This document shows positions 24,037-36,640 of a stretch of 64,000 nucleotides of DNA, one piece after another. Made by a program: the position numbers and the translations under genes. The stretch's first letter is position 1. Every line of letters begins with the position of its first letter. The DNA comes from Sipunculus nudus. Lineage: Eukaryota > Annelida > Sipuncula > Golfingiida > Sipunculidae. The stretch is taken from positions 18,561,676-18,625,675 of the forward strand of contig CM049311.1 in NCBI GenBank assembly GCA_026874595.1. The letters are read 5' to 3'. Under the pieces are notes generated by a model. The model saw nothing but the letters and a program-made list of their open reading frames with translations. It had not been told where the DNA came from and ran no database searches.

Positions 24037-24094
24037 TGAATATGCGATTAAGGTCATATAGAGTTCATGGATAGGTCAATTAAGACAACTTTGG

Positions 24095-24098
<4 letters not shown>

Positions 24099-24148
<50 letters not shown>

Positions 24149-24158
24149 GTGTGTGTGT
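24099..24158. repeat. (TA)n then (TG)n microsatellite
   Basis: About 23 TA units followed by a short GTGTGTGTG run. Confidence 0.95.
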
Positions 24159-24287
24159 CTTTTGTGACATGTAATATTTCATTTCTATAACATTTAGGCA
24201 TATAGGTCGTCATAACATAAGTCATATTGCTATAGGCACATAGGTCGTCATTACTTTTGAATGATTAATATTTTTTTTTTAACTTAC

Positions 24288-24429
24288 GTAAGCTTGCTTG
24301 TGTCGTCTAACGAACATTTTCCACATGTCAGTACCATTCGATTACTGATACATACACCGGAGCAGTACCCCTGTCCGAGAGAAACGTAAGCCATGGCCTT
24401 CCCGTAATCATCGTCCCTTCCGACTGTCC
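24288..24429 (-). CDS. Secreted chymotrypsin-fold protease homologue, exon 2
   Basis: A 142-base exon between acceptor TTTGAATTCACAG and the perfect donor GTAAGT. It starts with two bases that complete the Gly codon left by exon 1 and ends with two bases completed by exon 3, so the phases agree on both sides. It encodes residues 26-73. The segment A-M-A-Y-V-S-L matches the W-x-V-S-L strand of S1 proteases. C48 and C64 have the canonical 16-residue spacing of the Cys42-Cys58 disulfide around the histidine loop. The usual V-L-T-A-A-H-C is V-L-T-C-G-K-C, so the catalytic histidine is replaced by Lys63 (codon AAA at 24319-24317). Confidence 0.85.
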
Positions 24430-24759
24430 CTGTGAATTCAAATAACATACAGAACACAGAAGCATATCCTAAGAAGGTCATAAGTAGCTAATCACGTTGA
24501 TTTATTATCTTTAAGATAGGTCTCTTAGCGGAATTATCATTTGAATGACATGTAGAAACCTGCATTCTAAGGGAATCCTAGGAGTCCCAAGCCGTCGAGC
24601 AATTATCCTAAGGGCTAAATTAAACGTTTTAAAATGTAGAGGTCCCTATTTTGTGTTACAATAATTTTGTCAAGAAGGCCTGAGAGGGACATGGCCGGCC
24701 AGGACTGTGTCCTATATTGTAGGCACTTGAAACTGCGTTTTCAAAGGGAAATAGAGTGT

Positions 24760-25499
24760 GTTGCATATTAGATTGGATGTATGCAGCCGAAATGAATATG
24801 TAGGTGGCGCCACCTGCCACAATATTCAGAAAGCTTTCCATGTTGTATTCATATGCAAAATTTTAGGCAGATAAGTCAAACCACTGCCGAGAAATGAGTG
24901 ATTTTAACCCACGGCAGACAAACAGACGGACGCCTTGCAAAAATGGTTGTAGGTGGCGTCAACAGTTTTGCATATGATAAAGAGCTATGTGAGATCTATA
25001 CACAGCAAAATTGCAGGAGGATACGTCAAACCACTCTTGATATATAAGCCAAGGTGTTTGCAGCCTTAACATGAATAAAGGTGGCGCTACCTGTCAAACA
25101 ATCAAGAAAGCCATCCAGGATGAATACACATGCAAAATTTCAGGTTAGATAAGTCCAACCACTACAGAGATGTGAGTTATAATATACCAAGGCAAATGAA
25201 CAGATGGACGCTGTGCAAAAATAGTTGCATGTGGCGCAACCATTTTTATGTATCTTATAAAGCCATCCAAGGGCTACATTTGTGCAAAATATTTAACCTG
25301 ATTAGTCAAACGAGTCCGAAGATATGCGAGTTAATGTGTCAAAACATACGCACATATGGACGCACTGGACAGAGGAAAGGTCAGAGGTCAACGCAAAATA
25401 TATTGGCACCAGTTCATATGTGACCCGATAATCATGTAAAGTTTCAAAAAAATCCGTCCAGTAGTCTCAGAGTTCTAACCCGGAAACGAACGCGGCGGC

Positions 25500-25500
<1 letters not shown>
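24760..25500. repeat. Diverged tandem repeat, about 310-bp period, in intron 1
   Basis: Related blocks start near 24785, 25075 and 25220 and share GGTGGCGCCACCTG-like, CATGCAAAATTT(C/T)AGG and AGATAAGTCAAACCAC segments and ACAAACAGACGGACGC-like segments. The right end (AAAAAAATCCGTCCAGTAGTC, about 25447) looks like a widespread invertebrate interspersed-repeat tail. Old, decayed copies. Confidence 0.6.
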
Positions 25501-27195
<1,695 letters not shown>

Positions 27196-27328
27196 GGTAG
27201 TAGTGTTACCCTCCGATGTAAAGTGCTGTATGGCCTACAGACTAGATTCTAACCACTTTCACCTGATGATCAGGTCGGATCCCGTGAAACAGACTGTTGT
27301 GAATTAAAAGTGTTGTTTTTCTTCAGAG

Positions 27329-27329
<1 letters not shown>

Positions 27330-27374
<45 letters not shown>
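27330..27374. repeat. (TA)n microsatellite
   Basis: About 22 TA units, 140 bases after the longer one. Confidence 0.95.
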
Positions 27375-27379
<5 letters not shown>

Positions 27380-28420
27380 TATTATAGAGTTTCAATGAAA
27401 TTTTTTTTAGGGTCAGGGTACCACAATATAACATGAGTTGACTATAGAATTCGATTTATATACAGGTTAAAATACAACATAACGAGCTGTCGAATTTTAT
27501 TGAAATACTTTCATTTTATTTTCTTTAAGAAATGTCCTAGCAGTTGGAGCTCAATATTGGTAAATTTCTACTGAAATAAAAACAGACAACATTGTAATGC
27601 ACAAGGGAAGAATTGATGCGCGCGGTGCCCGAAAAAAACAGCCCTTTTACTACTGGCCTAAAACACAGACAGTGGGTCCATTACCTCCACTTCACTGATT
27701 GTGGACGATGGAAACGTGCTAATAAATTGTGCACGAAGTGAATAGTTTAATACGACCATTATCATAAATCGTCTGAATGGGTAGTATACAGGCGCCAACG
27801 CGTACTATATCTCAATAACACACATATATTTTATGAATCCAATATTAAATTTTATTGTATCGTTGAACATTACTTTTTATAGAAACAGAACTAAAGAGAA
27901 CGATCTCATCATTAATGTCCCTGTTAAAAACCAATAGTTGATGGAATGTGAGAGAGTCATATATTGAGAATATTAGTTTTATTACCTTTTTATTCTTGTG
28001 TTGATCTTGGCCTCTTGGGCCTCTTTTTTGCCCCGTTAATACAACCATTACCATATATCTTACAATGGTCTTTTGTAAAGTACTTGAAGCTGGTAATCGT
28101 AGAGACCCATGGTAAGGAAGCAGTGAACTGATACACACAGGAACAAGAGATCTTGTGATAAGGAAACTCAATGATGCTTAAAATGTGAAATCTTGTACTT
28201 ATTACAGACCAAAAGGGCAGCCATATTTTTTCTATAACTTATTTTTGAAGAAAGTCATGCATTAGCCCTTGTCTCTCTGTTTATCTGCATGTTGATTTAC
28301 TATGAAATTCTTATTTGCTTTCTGTCTTCCGTTTGGTCTTTTTGCACCAATCGCACGTATTAGCTTGTCCGTTAGCAGACTATAATCTATATGCACATAA
28401 AGTGTCAATTTTTTGCTGTT
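27375..28420. other. Intronic non-coding stretch
   Basis: No supported feature. The minus-strand frame at 28171-27845 has no splice or domain support. Confidence 0.5.
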
Positions 28421-28424
28421 ACAG

Positions 28425-28538
28425 CCTGTACACCTAACTGTGGTAAGTGAAGCTCCCTAGGCAGTGACCAGACAGCCTGTACCAGCACTGACTGTGATGA
28501 GGGATTTAATTTCATCCCTGATACCAAGACTTGTGAAG
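28425..28538 (+). pseudogene. Cysteine-rich exon-like segment with in-frame TGA
   Basis: A pyrimidine-rich acceptor (TTTTTTGCTGTTACAG) and a GTAATG donor delimit 114 bases, a symmetric phase 1-1 unit typical of extracellular modules. The frame reads C-T-P-N-C-G-K, stop (TGA at 28448-28450), then S-S-L-G-S-D-Q-T-A-C-T-S-T-D-C-D-E-G-F-N, and ends K-T-C-E. This resembles EGF- or TNFR-like cysteine-rich repeats. It lies antisense within intron 1 of the protease homologue. A decayed exon or a stray duplicated exon is likelier than an active gene, because no partner exons are visible. A short alternative exon ending before GTAAGTG at 28443 is also possible. Confidence 0.4.
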
Positions 28539-28539
28539 G

Positions 28540-29575
28540 TAATGTGGTAGAGATGATATAGTTACCCTCAGGGTTACCATTCTGAATAAAGTAATTTCTG
28601 TTTGTTAAAAAATGTTTTCTCCACACATTCCTAGTGGAATAACTGTTGCACCTGTATATTGAAAAGAAAACATTTCAAACATATGAAATAGTTAAAAGTT
28701 GAAGCGGGCCCTTTGTGTAAAGTGCCATGAAGGAAAATAGGAAAACAGCCATGTGGACTTCACTTCATATGGTGTAGAGAGCTTTTCACAGAACATGAGC
28801 CTGCTGAGATATAAATAAAAGTGACAACAAAACCTTAAGATACATTTTATCAAAAATTTTTCACGGTTTATGAAGTCTCTGAATTTTAATGTTGTCCCAT
28901 GCCTGATATTTTTTAGCCCTAAAAATATAACACAAATCTCCCTGTCTCATATGTTTTAGATGATCCCCACCTCTTATACAGGATCCAGTGGCTTTAGAGG
29001 ATCTCACTAAATTAATTGTAATTAAAATTGCGCCAGTCTAACAACTACTACACTTTTGCGGTCGAGATCATATGAAGCGAGCATGAAAGCCTATTGTCAC
29101 AACGAGTTACACCGGAGTACTCAGGTCCCTATGCTCGCAAAGTCTCGCGACTTGTCAAGCGAGCCTTTCTTTTCCCTATGGTGATCTTGGTTAATCCAGA
29201 GATATGCGCTCTCCATGCTCTATGTCGACTTCCTAACGATTAAAATGCGGAAGAGTTCCTTATTGAATTAAAATGGGGGGATGGAGAATAAATATATTCT
29301 TCAAAATGTTTACTACAGATGAAAAAAAGATAGCTCTATATAAATTAGTGCTCATACACAGGAGTAGACCTTTATATACAGACTATCACATTTACACAAT
29401 TTTGCAAAATATCTTTACGAAGTTGTTTTTTATTTAATCTGCGAGTCATCTCAATTATTAATCCTGTATATATTTTGAGCATTGCAACAAACTGAATAAC
29501 ACAAACAGAAACGAGCGAAACTGGCAATGTCTTGAAGAACGTTTTTGTAACTCTTGAGCAAATATAAATAAAACT
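28540..29575. other. Intronic non-coding stretch
   Basis: Remainder of intron 1 of the protease homologue (29579-24430, about 5.15 kb); nothing further recognised. Confidence 0.6.
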
Positions 29576-29579
29576 ATAC

Positions 29580-29655
29580 CTCCAATAATGAAACGATCCT
29601 TTCTCTTTGCGCACACTCCATAAACACAGAGGATAACAACCGCAAGCAGCTTCAT
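29580..29655 (-). CDS. Secreted chymotrypsin-fold protease homologue, exon 1 (signal peptide)
   Basis: The ATG at 29655-29653 opens M-K-L-L-A-V-V-I-L-C-V-Y-G-V-C-A, a typical signal peptide with likely cleavage after Ala16. A five-residue basic propeptide and F-I-I-G-G follow, matching the I-V-G-G N-terminus of mature S1 proteases. The donor GAG/GTATAG follows at 29579 with one base left over (phase 1), which exon 2 completes. The residue before I-I-G-G is Phe, with Arg one position further back, so a canonical tryptic activation cut would fall one residue off. Protein leaves the cell by the secretory route. Confidence 0.85.
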
Positions 29656-29689
29656 CGTGTGATGTGGGATGACTTCTGCCTCCGGGACT

Positions 29690-29728
29690 AGAGAACAGTG
29701 CGCGTCTTTGTGATGTGCGCTCTTTATA
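29690..29728 (-). promoter_or_regulatory. TATA-box promoter of the protease homologue
   Basis: On the minus strand TATAAAG (29728-29722) lies about 70 bases upstream of the ATG, so initiation about 25-30 bases downstream gives a 40-base 5' UTR. A compact TATA promoter fits a tissue-specific secreted protein. Confidence 0.6.
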
Positions 29729-29729
29729 G

Positions 29730-30670
29730 CATCAAATGCACTAAACCTGCAGCTCGCTTATTGATTGGTTAATTCATCGTCATAATGAATATGCAGTTTC
29801 GGCAACGTCCCAGTTCCGCGTACCATGGAATTTGTACCGTTGCATAAAACTTCTGATATATTTTCATTGCATTATAGCAACGACAAGATAGAGACTCCTT
29901 GTAGAATAACAATCTTAATGGCCCGTTATACAAGTGACTATTAAAAGAATATCAAAAATTCCCTTTAATATCATAATTTGCAACTCTCAGAAAATGTGAC
30001 ATATATACTTTATTTTATAATACTCTTTAATTACCCTTTCATTGGTCATTTTGGTAATAAATGTTTATGAATGCTTTTATCTTAGCCCTTTAAATAATAT
30101 AGTGTCCACGTACGCTAAATAAACTTATTAAACCATTATCATAAATATATTCTGATTACATCTACTTCTTTCATGCACCCTTAATTCATTCATAACAGTT
30201 TCAAGACAAGATGAAAATTAATGGGGGCGAATAAACAAACAATTCAAATCCATTCTTTTCAGATAACGAATTTTATCTGCCTTTATTACCCTTACTTCAA
30301 CCATAACAATTAATTTGATTGAGCGTAATTGGGCGAACTAAAAGTAAAAACAGCGATAACCAAATTTCGGTAACAGCCTGAAAAAAACTCACTCATAAGG
30401 CTATTCTGCAACATATCTTGATCACCAGCCACTTATCCAGTGCACCATATTGAGTATTATCGTTTTTTTTTATTATTTTCAAATGGATAGGTTATTTTAT
30501 ATAAATACCCATTAATCTTGTACAAGATTAGTGTATTTTGTATATTCCATTTTTTTCGAAGATTTCCGAAGCTGTGGCGACAGTTACTAGCATGTTATTG
30601 ACAGTTAAATCGTTAAAAGGGAAAGATAATTTTGAGTAATACGTCCCGAGACAGAGCCTTATAGTTATAT
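29730..30670. other. Non-coding stretch
   Basis: AT-rich DNA upstream of the protease homologue; no gene or clear repeat. Confidence 0.5.
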
Positions 30671-30679
30671 ATACGTTGG

Positions 30680-31570
30680 ATATAAAGTTAAAAGAATCTA
30701 GGTCCAACGGGTACGATTTGTGCAATGTTAATAGACGATCGCTTAAATTGAAGGTGTAAAAAAGGCGTAAAAATCCAAAGAAAATAACAGGTGACGCCTC
30801 CAGTCTGCAAGGACTGATGAAACACTTCATGGTCAATATGCATGCAAAGAATCATGGCTATCAATGCTGAAAACAATTTATGCCTGAAAAGAGCACAAAA
30901 GAGACAAGAAACCTTGAACAATGGGTAACATGACAACCAGACAGTTCACAACCATGCATTTTGCCAGTAGACCTCAGATATGGGTTACCGTGACCTTATG
31001 CTGCACCATGCTGCTACCATTTGTGCCATCTGACTAATAGATTGTTGAAATCCTGTTCTTTTCACGCAGCTTGGAGAATATAGGTCACAGTGACGTAATT
31101 TCAGATTTCTAAGGAGATTTTCATGGACCTTCTGGATCTCATAGAAGAATATTCTAGGTTAAACAGTGATGATTTGTGCCCTGTTAACAGATGAGGCTTT
31201 ATTTGAAGGTCTCAGAAATAGAGAATAAATGCGTTAATAAATGTGTGGCTCCACCAATCTACGGGAACTGATGTGATATTCATCGATTAATATAAATGCA
31301 AAAAATCATCGCAATCAGTGCATTAGTTATTTAGATACTGGAGTTTGTATTATATTGTTAATTATACAGGGGGGGGGGGGGGTATTTACGAGTCCTATAG
31401 CTCGGTGGACATGGGTAATTTCAGGTTTCCTAGGAGATTTTTCATGGACCTCCCTGGATAAAGAGTAAGAAGTTTCTAGGTCTAACGGTTACGATATGTG
31501 CCCTGTTAACGGGCGGACGGTCCGACGGCCAGACAGCCGGACAAAGAGGGATCCCTATAGCTCAGCATGC
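30680..31570. repeat. Three diverged tandem copies of a ~330-450-bp dispersed element
   Basis: Related blocks near 30690, 31150 and 31465 share TCTAGGT(C/T)(C/T)AACGG, TACGAT(T/A)TGTGC and CTGTTAA. Two of them also share TTTC(A/T)AGGAGATTTTTCATGGACCT-like text split over 31090-31130 and 31420-31450. A G run (31369-31382) interrupts. The last copy ends in GGACGGTCCGACGGCCAGAC-type sequence. No coding frame. Confidence 0.55.
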
Positions 31571-32030
31571 CTAAAAGTCAGCTGAACTTAAATGTAACAA
31601 CATGCTGACACGAGCTATGACCCGGCCTCAAACAAACCAACCTGACTTACCGTTGTGGTGATAATTAAATTTATAATAATATGAAAAGTACGATTAATTC
31701 TAGTTTTCTTATTTCTTAAAAACAAAATTGTCATTATAAAATCAAATAGCAAAAAGCCGGGACATCATCAGTTGAGATTTTACACTGTCACCCCTCACCC
31801 AGGGTATGCGCTCTGCAGGGGAGACCGTACCAAGCAGTTGTATTCAACTCAAAAACGGTTACTCATGTCGGGGGTACCTCTTGACTAACACGATCAGGAC
31901 CCACAGATTCGACACGCACACACGCATACAAATGTGGAGTGACGTCAAGGGAATTACGTCACAGTGCTACCCAAAACATGTGTCGGCACAGCGAACTTTG
32001 CATGCAGCAGGGAGAACATTTGACCGGGTT
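31570..32030. other. Non-coding stretch
   Basis: No supported gene. The + open frame at 31806-32096 runs into a tRNA-like repeat and is probably spurious. Confidence 0.4.
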
Positions 32031-32100
32031 TCTTCTTTAGCTCAGTGGAAAGAGCAGACGACCGGCTATCCGAAGGTCAGGCGTTGGATTCCCTAGCAGG
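32031..32100 (+). repeat. tRNA-derived SINE head / tRNA pseudogene
   Basis: TAGCTCAGTGG (32038-32048) matches the internal A box, GCTC/GAGC can form the D stem, GACC/GGTC the anticodon stem, and GCGTTGGATTCCC (32081-32093) is a near-match to the B box GGTTCGANTCC. The acceptor stem does not pair, so this is a SINE head or pseudogene, not a working tRNA. Confidence 0.6.
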
Positions 32101-32161
32101 GCTATATTAATACATATTCCCCTCTCCCCCCTCCCATCACTCCACTCCATCCCCCTCCCTC

Positions 32162-32168
<7 letters not shown>

Positions 32169-32224
<56 letters not shown>
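32169..32224. repeat. (TA)n microsatellite
   Basis: About 28 TA units directly after the SINE-like head and a C-rich stretch. Confidence 0.95.
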
Positions 32225-32226
<2 letters not shown>

Positions 32227-32384
32227 TGTGACCATAACATGAGGAGTTAATGGTTGCCAAACACACATAGGTGCATTTTATGAATATTTATGACACTCAA
32301 CAACTTAAATACAGCTGTGTTCATGTCACCAATGGCCTCGAACGTCGTTTTTTGGAGTTTGCACCTGGTGAGACGCATCCTAAT

Positions 32385-32885
32385 GGGACCACGTGTAGAT
32401 TTCGGTTTAATTTGTTACTTTTCTGGGTCATTTCCTGATAGATATTACTTACCTGACATTTTCCTTGCGTATTTCACACTATACGGTCCATCTCTTTATT
32501 ATTTAGCAAATATATGAGGTCCATCTCTTTATTATTTACATAATATATGAGGCCCGGCAGCCATGGTATATGGCGCTTTCGGATTGGTTGATATGTCTAC
32601 TAATTGAGCCTTCAGATGGTGACACCGCTGACATAACAATGGTTCAGCCAATCACGCATGTACTTCAAACATAGACAGAAACCGATGTGCCATGGCTGTC
32701 GGGGCTAACAACCGGGGCTTCTTGCCTGCCTATCCAAAATATTAAGTAAATCATAAAGATACGGACCTTATAGTGCGGAAAACGCTAGGAAACTGTCAGA
32801 TAAGTAAAAGTTTTAAGGAAATGACCCAGAAAAGTAACGTTTAACTGAAATCTACACTAATAGCAATTCAAGCGCCTGTGATGGG
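32385..32885. mobile_element. Fold-back element with ~190-bp inverted arms
   Basis: GTTACTTTTCTGGGTCATTT (about 32417-32436) and the segments after it to CAGCCATGG (about 32568-32576) reappear reverse-complemented at about 32690-32840. The left arm holds a local duplication of GTCCATCTCTTTATTATTTA. The loop side carries opposed CCAAT boxes (ATTGG at 32583, CCAAT at 32648). No open frame. Confidence 0.7.
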
Positions 32886-33534
32886 ACTTACGATACAGCT
32901 GACCCTGCAATAGGACTTTTTTGTCAGGTAACTGACACCATAGCCATAGCCATAGGGTGATTGACGCCATTAAAAATTAGTAAATGTGTGACATGCTATG
33001 CCACTTTTTATTGGTCCGTGTGACTAGTACTTGGGATATGTATGCTATGAAAATCTCATGTCGGAGTTATGGGAGGTAAAATACTCTCACTCACCGTATC
33101 AATCGCCAAACAGGAATACAATTTATATAGGCCTAAGTGATGATCTTTGACCTAAAGCCCATCTAAGTCATCTCGGCCTGATGAGACGTTATGACAAACT
33201 TATGATGTATAACCTTGAAGCACAAACTCGTTAGCATCCTCGGTCCCCAGCCAATGTTAGAATAATAAGGCCTAAATACGGATGACAGTTTCTCTCAACT
33301 CACAGCCTGGCGCCACGGAAACCCCGCAAATACCGCCATCTTTTGACCTTTACTATGAATCATAAGGATTACATATGATTTCCTGACGATGTTTTCAATG
33401 GTGAGAAGCAAATCGGAGGCAGAAGATATTTGAGGTTACAACGTATTTTTCTAACACCTGTCACTGTGGCCGTTTCAGTGTCCGTTAGCGGGGGTGATAC
33501 CAACTTTTTGACAGCCTGATGTCATAAAAAGCGC
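32886..33534. other. Non-coding stretch
   Basis: Nothing recognised beyond a short CATAGC triplication near 32940. Confidence 0.5.
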
Positions 33535-35269
33535 ATGGCCCATATGAGGATCTGTCATTGGGCTGCCCATCTGCAGATGGGCAGCCCAATAACGAATTTG
33601 ATACCATGCACTTTCTGGCCCGTCTGCAGATGGGCTTGGTCCAATAACCGATTTAAGATTTTATTAGTTTTACGTTATTTCTTTATTATCTTAATGACTT
33701 TTGTACTCAGACAAACATTTCTCAGAACTTAAATGGATTTGCCTGCTCTTTGGTTGTCCAACACACTTGTTATTCCCTCTAAAGCCAAGCTGAGAGAAGA
33801 GGTCAGCAAGTATTTACGGGTAGTCCCTGTTGATAGTCTGTTTTACGTCGCCAAGAACATCCACGAGAGGGAGGTGGACCATGCAGGATATCGAAAGACC
33901 TTTGCCAATGTGCTTCATTTATCATGTAAGGTGTATCCGATATTAAGTTGGTGAACTGGTCTTACCTAAATGCGTTTACCCTTAAGTGTTATTATAGTGT
34001 TAGTGAAAACCAAATTAACTAGAAAGCACTCACAGAGAACATGCCTCCGCCACCGCCTGTGTACGTACCAATGAAAGTACACTCGGTTATATGACATGAA
34101 ATAGTATATGGCCTTTTAGACAAAAAAGGTACAACCGTATCAAAATAGTGTGCCATTTAAACCACCGTATTATCATAATTTATTCAATTTATATAACATA
34201 GGTTAATTTTACATATATGTTTATTGTTCCGAATCCAAACAGGGTCTATAAAAAAGTTCAAAATAGTTCCTAGTAAGCTGAGCTAATATTTTATTCGATA
34301 ACAGTATCCCACACGGTGTGAAATTAGTAATATGCAAGTTTTAACTACGAATATTGGTAGTTTTATCGTATAAATTTTATCTCTTCATTATTTATCTTCT
34401 GAGTATAAAGTATAATTATATTTATCCAAAATGGTTTATAAGGAGTCTTGTCACAATTTAAATTTTATATTTATATTTATATTTTATATATTAAAACATA
34501 TTTATATATAAACATCGTGATGATTGTTTGTTTCAGAGATCTTTTTATTTATCAGTTGTATCTAATAAATTGTTATATACTAAAAATAAAAATAAACTTT
34601 ACTATGTTACTGTGAAAGATATGTAAATATAATTGTGATTGACTCTGAGATCAAATGACTCATGAGAGAGTGTTTGCTACATATATTACACTATTCTATT
34701 GTCAAAATGTATGTGGTAACCTTGATATATAAGTGGATATTAAAAATGAATATGAGAAACTGATTTTTACCACATATAATTTCTCTTTCGTAAATTGTAG
34801 GTACCGTGGAAGTCGCATCTGTGTGGTAATGTAAATGAGATTTTTTCGCAACAGCTGTATATACTCTTTGATAAAAAGTGAACCTCATTAAACTCTTAAC
34901 ATCACACGAATGCAATGTAGACAATAATTAAGAAATGTGTGTAAAAAGTTATTTAATAGGGCATTGTAACACTGCATGCACATCTATGTAGTTTTCTATA
35001 CACATCTATGTAATTTTGATGATAAAATTATTGATGTAATGCTGAGATAGTGATTTATGTTTCAATTACACATTAAGTTCTGCGAAATGTTTGTCTGAGT
35101 ACAAAAGTCATCAAGATAATAAAATAATAATGTATTACTAACAAAAACTAAAATCGGTTATTGGGCCAAGCCAATCTTCAGATGGGCCAGAAAGTGCATG
35201 GTATCAAATCCGTTATTGGGCTGGCCATCTGCAGATGGGCAGCCAAATAACGGATCCTCATATGGGCCA
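33535..35269. mobile_element. 1.73-kb element with ~198-bp terminal inverted repeats
   Basis: Left repeat 33535-33732 and right repeat 35073-35269 are clear reverse complements, starting TGGCCCATATGAGGATC and ending near GACAAACATTTC, AGAACTT. Each carries a subterminal palindrome; the left one (33557-33590) is perfect over 34 bases, with half-site ATTGGGCTGCCCATCTG. The interior is AT-rich, with one short frame beginning exactly at the inner edge of the left repeat. I could not find a target-site duplication or a transposase, so it is probably a non-autonomous DNA transposon or fold-back element of unknown superfamily. Confidence 0.75.
33733..33925 (+). CDS. Possible first exon inside the inverted-repeat element
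   Basis: An ATG immediately inside the left terminal repeat opens a 64-codon frame (M-D-L-P-A-L-W-L-S-N to F-A-N-V-L-H-L-S) that ends at a good donor, CAT/GTAAGG. The peptide looks globular rather than low-complexity (E-E-V-S-K-Y-L-R-V-V-P-V-D-S-L-F-Y). I recognise no domain. It could be a remnant exon of the element's own protein or a captured host exon. No downstream exon is evident within the element. Confidence 0.3.
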
Positions 35270-36000
35270 AGCCATATATATATATATATGACTCTTGTCA
35301 TGGAAATCAAATCAGTCCTTTTTTCACAAAAGTTTTACATGTTTGTCTCGGTGGAGCATAGAAACATCCGTCAAATCCCTTAAATATTATTGTGCACCTG
35401 TGGACATAGATCCACGGTTTTATCAACACGATTCGAAGGTTAGCTCCACTAATTCATTTCAATGGCTTTAGGACAAAGAACTCTTTGTCTGAGAATTGAA
35501 GATAAATCCATTAAAGAAAAAAAAACACGGTGATTGCCAAGATTATATCCAAACTCAAATGAATACTTTCTTGGGAATTGCCCTTAGTCTTCACAATACT
35601 TCATATATGTCTTTTGTTGATAAAAGACTATAACAGCAGCTAATGTGACAAAGGTAAAAAAAAAATAATACATATAATCCTCGCCAAACGGCAGATACTT
35701 AGTATTTGATTAGCTGATGTAAATCATATGGTGTCTTCTACGCTCTTTACACAGCGCTCTACCTATAGGGCTACTTCCTATATCGTAAGGCGCTGTTTGT
35801 TATCACCTCGTATCCTGCTTTGCAACACCAGAGGGGAGCACTGTATTTTTGTCCAATCAGATGAAACTTTGTGCTGGAAGACAAAGCCAAGCGAGGAATA
35901 CACGGAGCCAATCATATTCATTTCTTTTTGAGTGACAGCTCATCCTCCAGCGTAACCGTCTAAACAGGCCACAGGCTCAGAGAGAATTGCCCCTGACGTG
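35270..36000. other. Non-coding stretch
   Basis: A short TA run at 35276-35290 abuts the inverted-repeat element; no supported gene. Confidence 0.5.
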
Positions 36001-36640
36001 GTTTGCTTAGGGCCTTGGGCACATAGGATGCTCGGCCGGTGAGCTGTAATTCAAACGAAACGTAACAACAAAGGCTGCGTGCACACCTCGCTGGCTGGTT
36101 TCGGTTCTGCAGACAACAGATACATGGCTACGCTAACACATTAATAATGTCATAATCGAATCGGTCGATGATGCGAGAATGCAGAGGGAGCAATTTAAAT
36201 TCGTCCGGAAACTCATCAAACGGCGCTTGAAGCGCGGCAATGGGCGGAGCCAGGATGCCTGTCGAGTGTTTGTTTATTGGCATCTGATTGGCTGCTTGTC
36301 ACATCGTACGCACGTTTATTTCAGTGGACAACAAACCGCCATCTGGTGTCTAAATATATCATAAACGGTCAAAGCTGGCAGCGTGAAAATCAGTTGCTTC
36401 TTTAGAAGCGCAAGATTTCCGCTGTCTCGGGAGCGTATTTCCGATAAAGATGTTAGGACTTAGAAAGCTGGACCATGAGAAAATTATAGCCAACTTCGTC
36501 TAACGTGATGCGGCTAACAGCCAATCACAAATCAGCCGGCCCCGTGATATACGCGAAATGAAAAGTAGTCCCGGCCTATTGAAAGCAAACGCTGGACGGC
36601 TGATTTGCATCATGTTTTTTCCCCAGGGATCAAATGGATA
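36000..36640. promoter_or_regulatory. GC-richer block with CCAAT and GC boxes
   Basis: This stretch is richer in G/C and CpG than its surroundings. It holds GGGCGGAGCC (about 36242), an inverted CCAAT (GATTGGCTG, about 36286) and a direct one (CAGCCAATCAC, about 36519). It could be a CpG-island-like promoter, but no adjacent coding exon supports that. A GC-richer interspersed repeat is the alternative. Confidence 0.25.

Larger units (their letters stand above)
22290..24287 (-). other. Intron 2 of the protease homologue
   Basis: A 2.0 kb phase-2 intron between donor GTAAGT (24287) and acceptor TTACAG (22277). It contains a TA microsatellite at 22729-22776, a fold-back element at about 23690-24036 and another TA run at 24099-24144. 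Confidence 0.8.

Noticed and set aside
29372-29614. 80-codon minus-strand frame reading through the exon 1 donor
   Set aside because: Runs into the intron; the phase-compatible splice at 29580 explains the coding part.
31806-32096. 96-codon + strand frame
   Set aside because: Its end is the tRNA-like SINE head and it has no domain or splice support.
36179-36364. 61-codon basic frame in the GC-richer block
   Set aside because: No homology recognised, no splice sites in phase; more likely chance in CpG-rich sequence.
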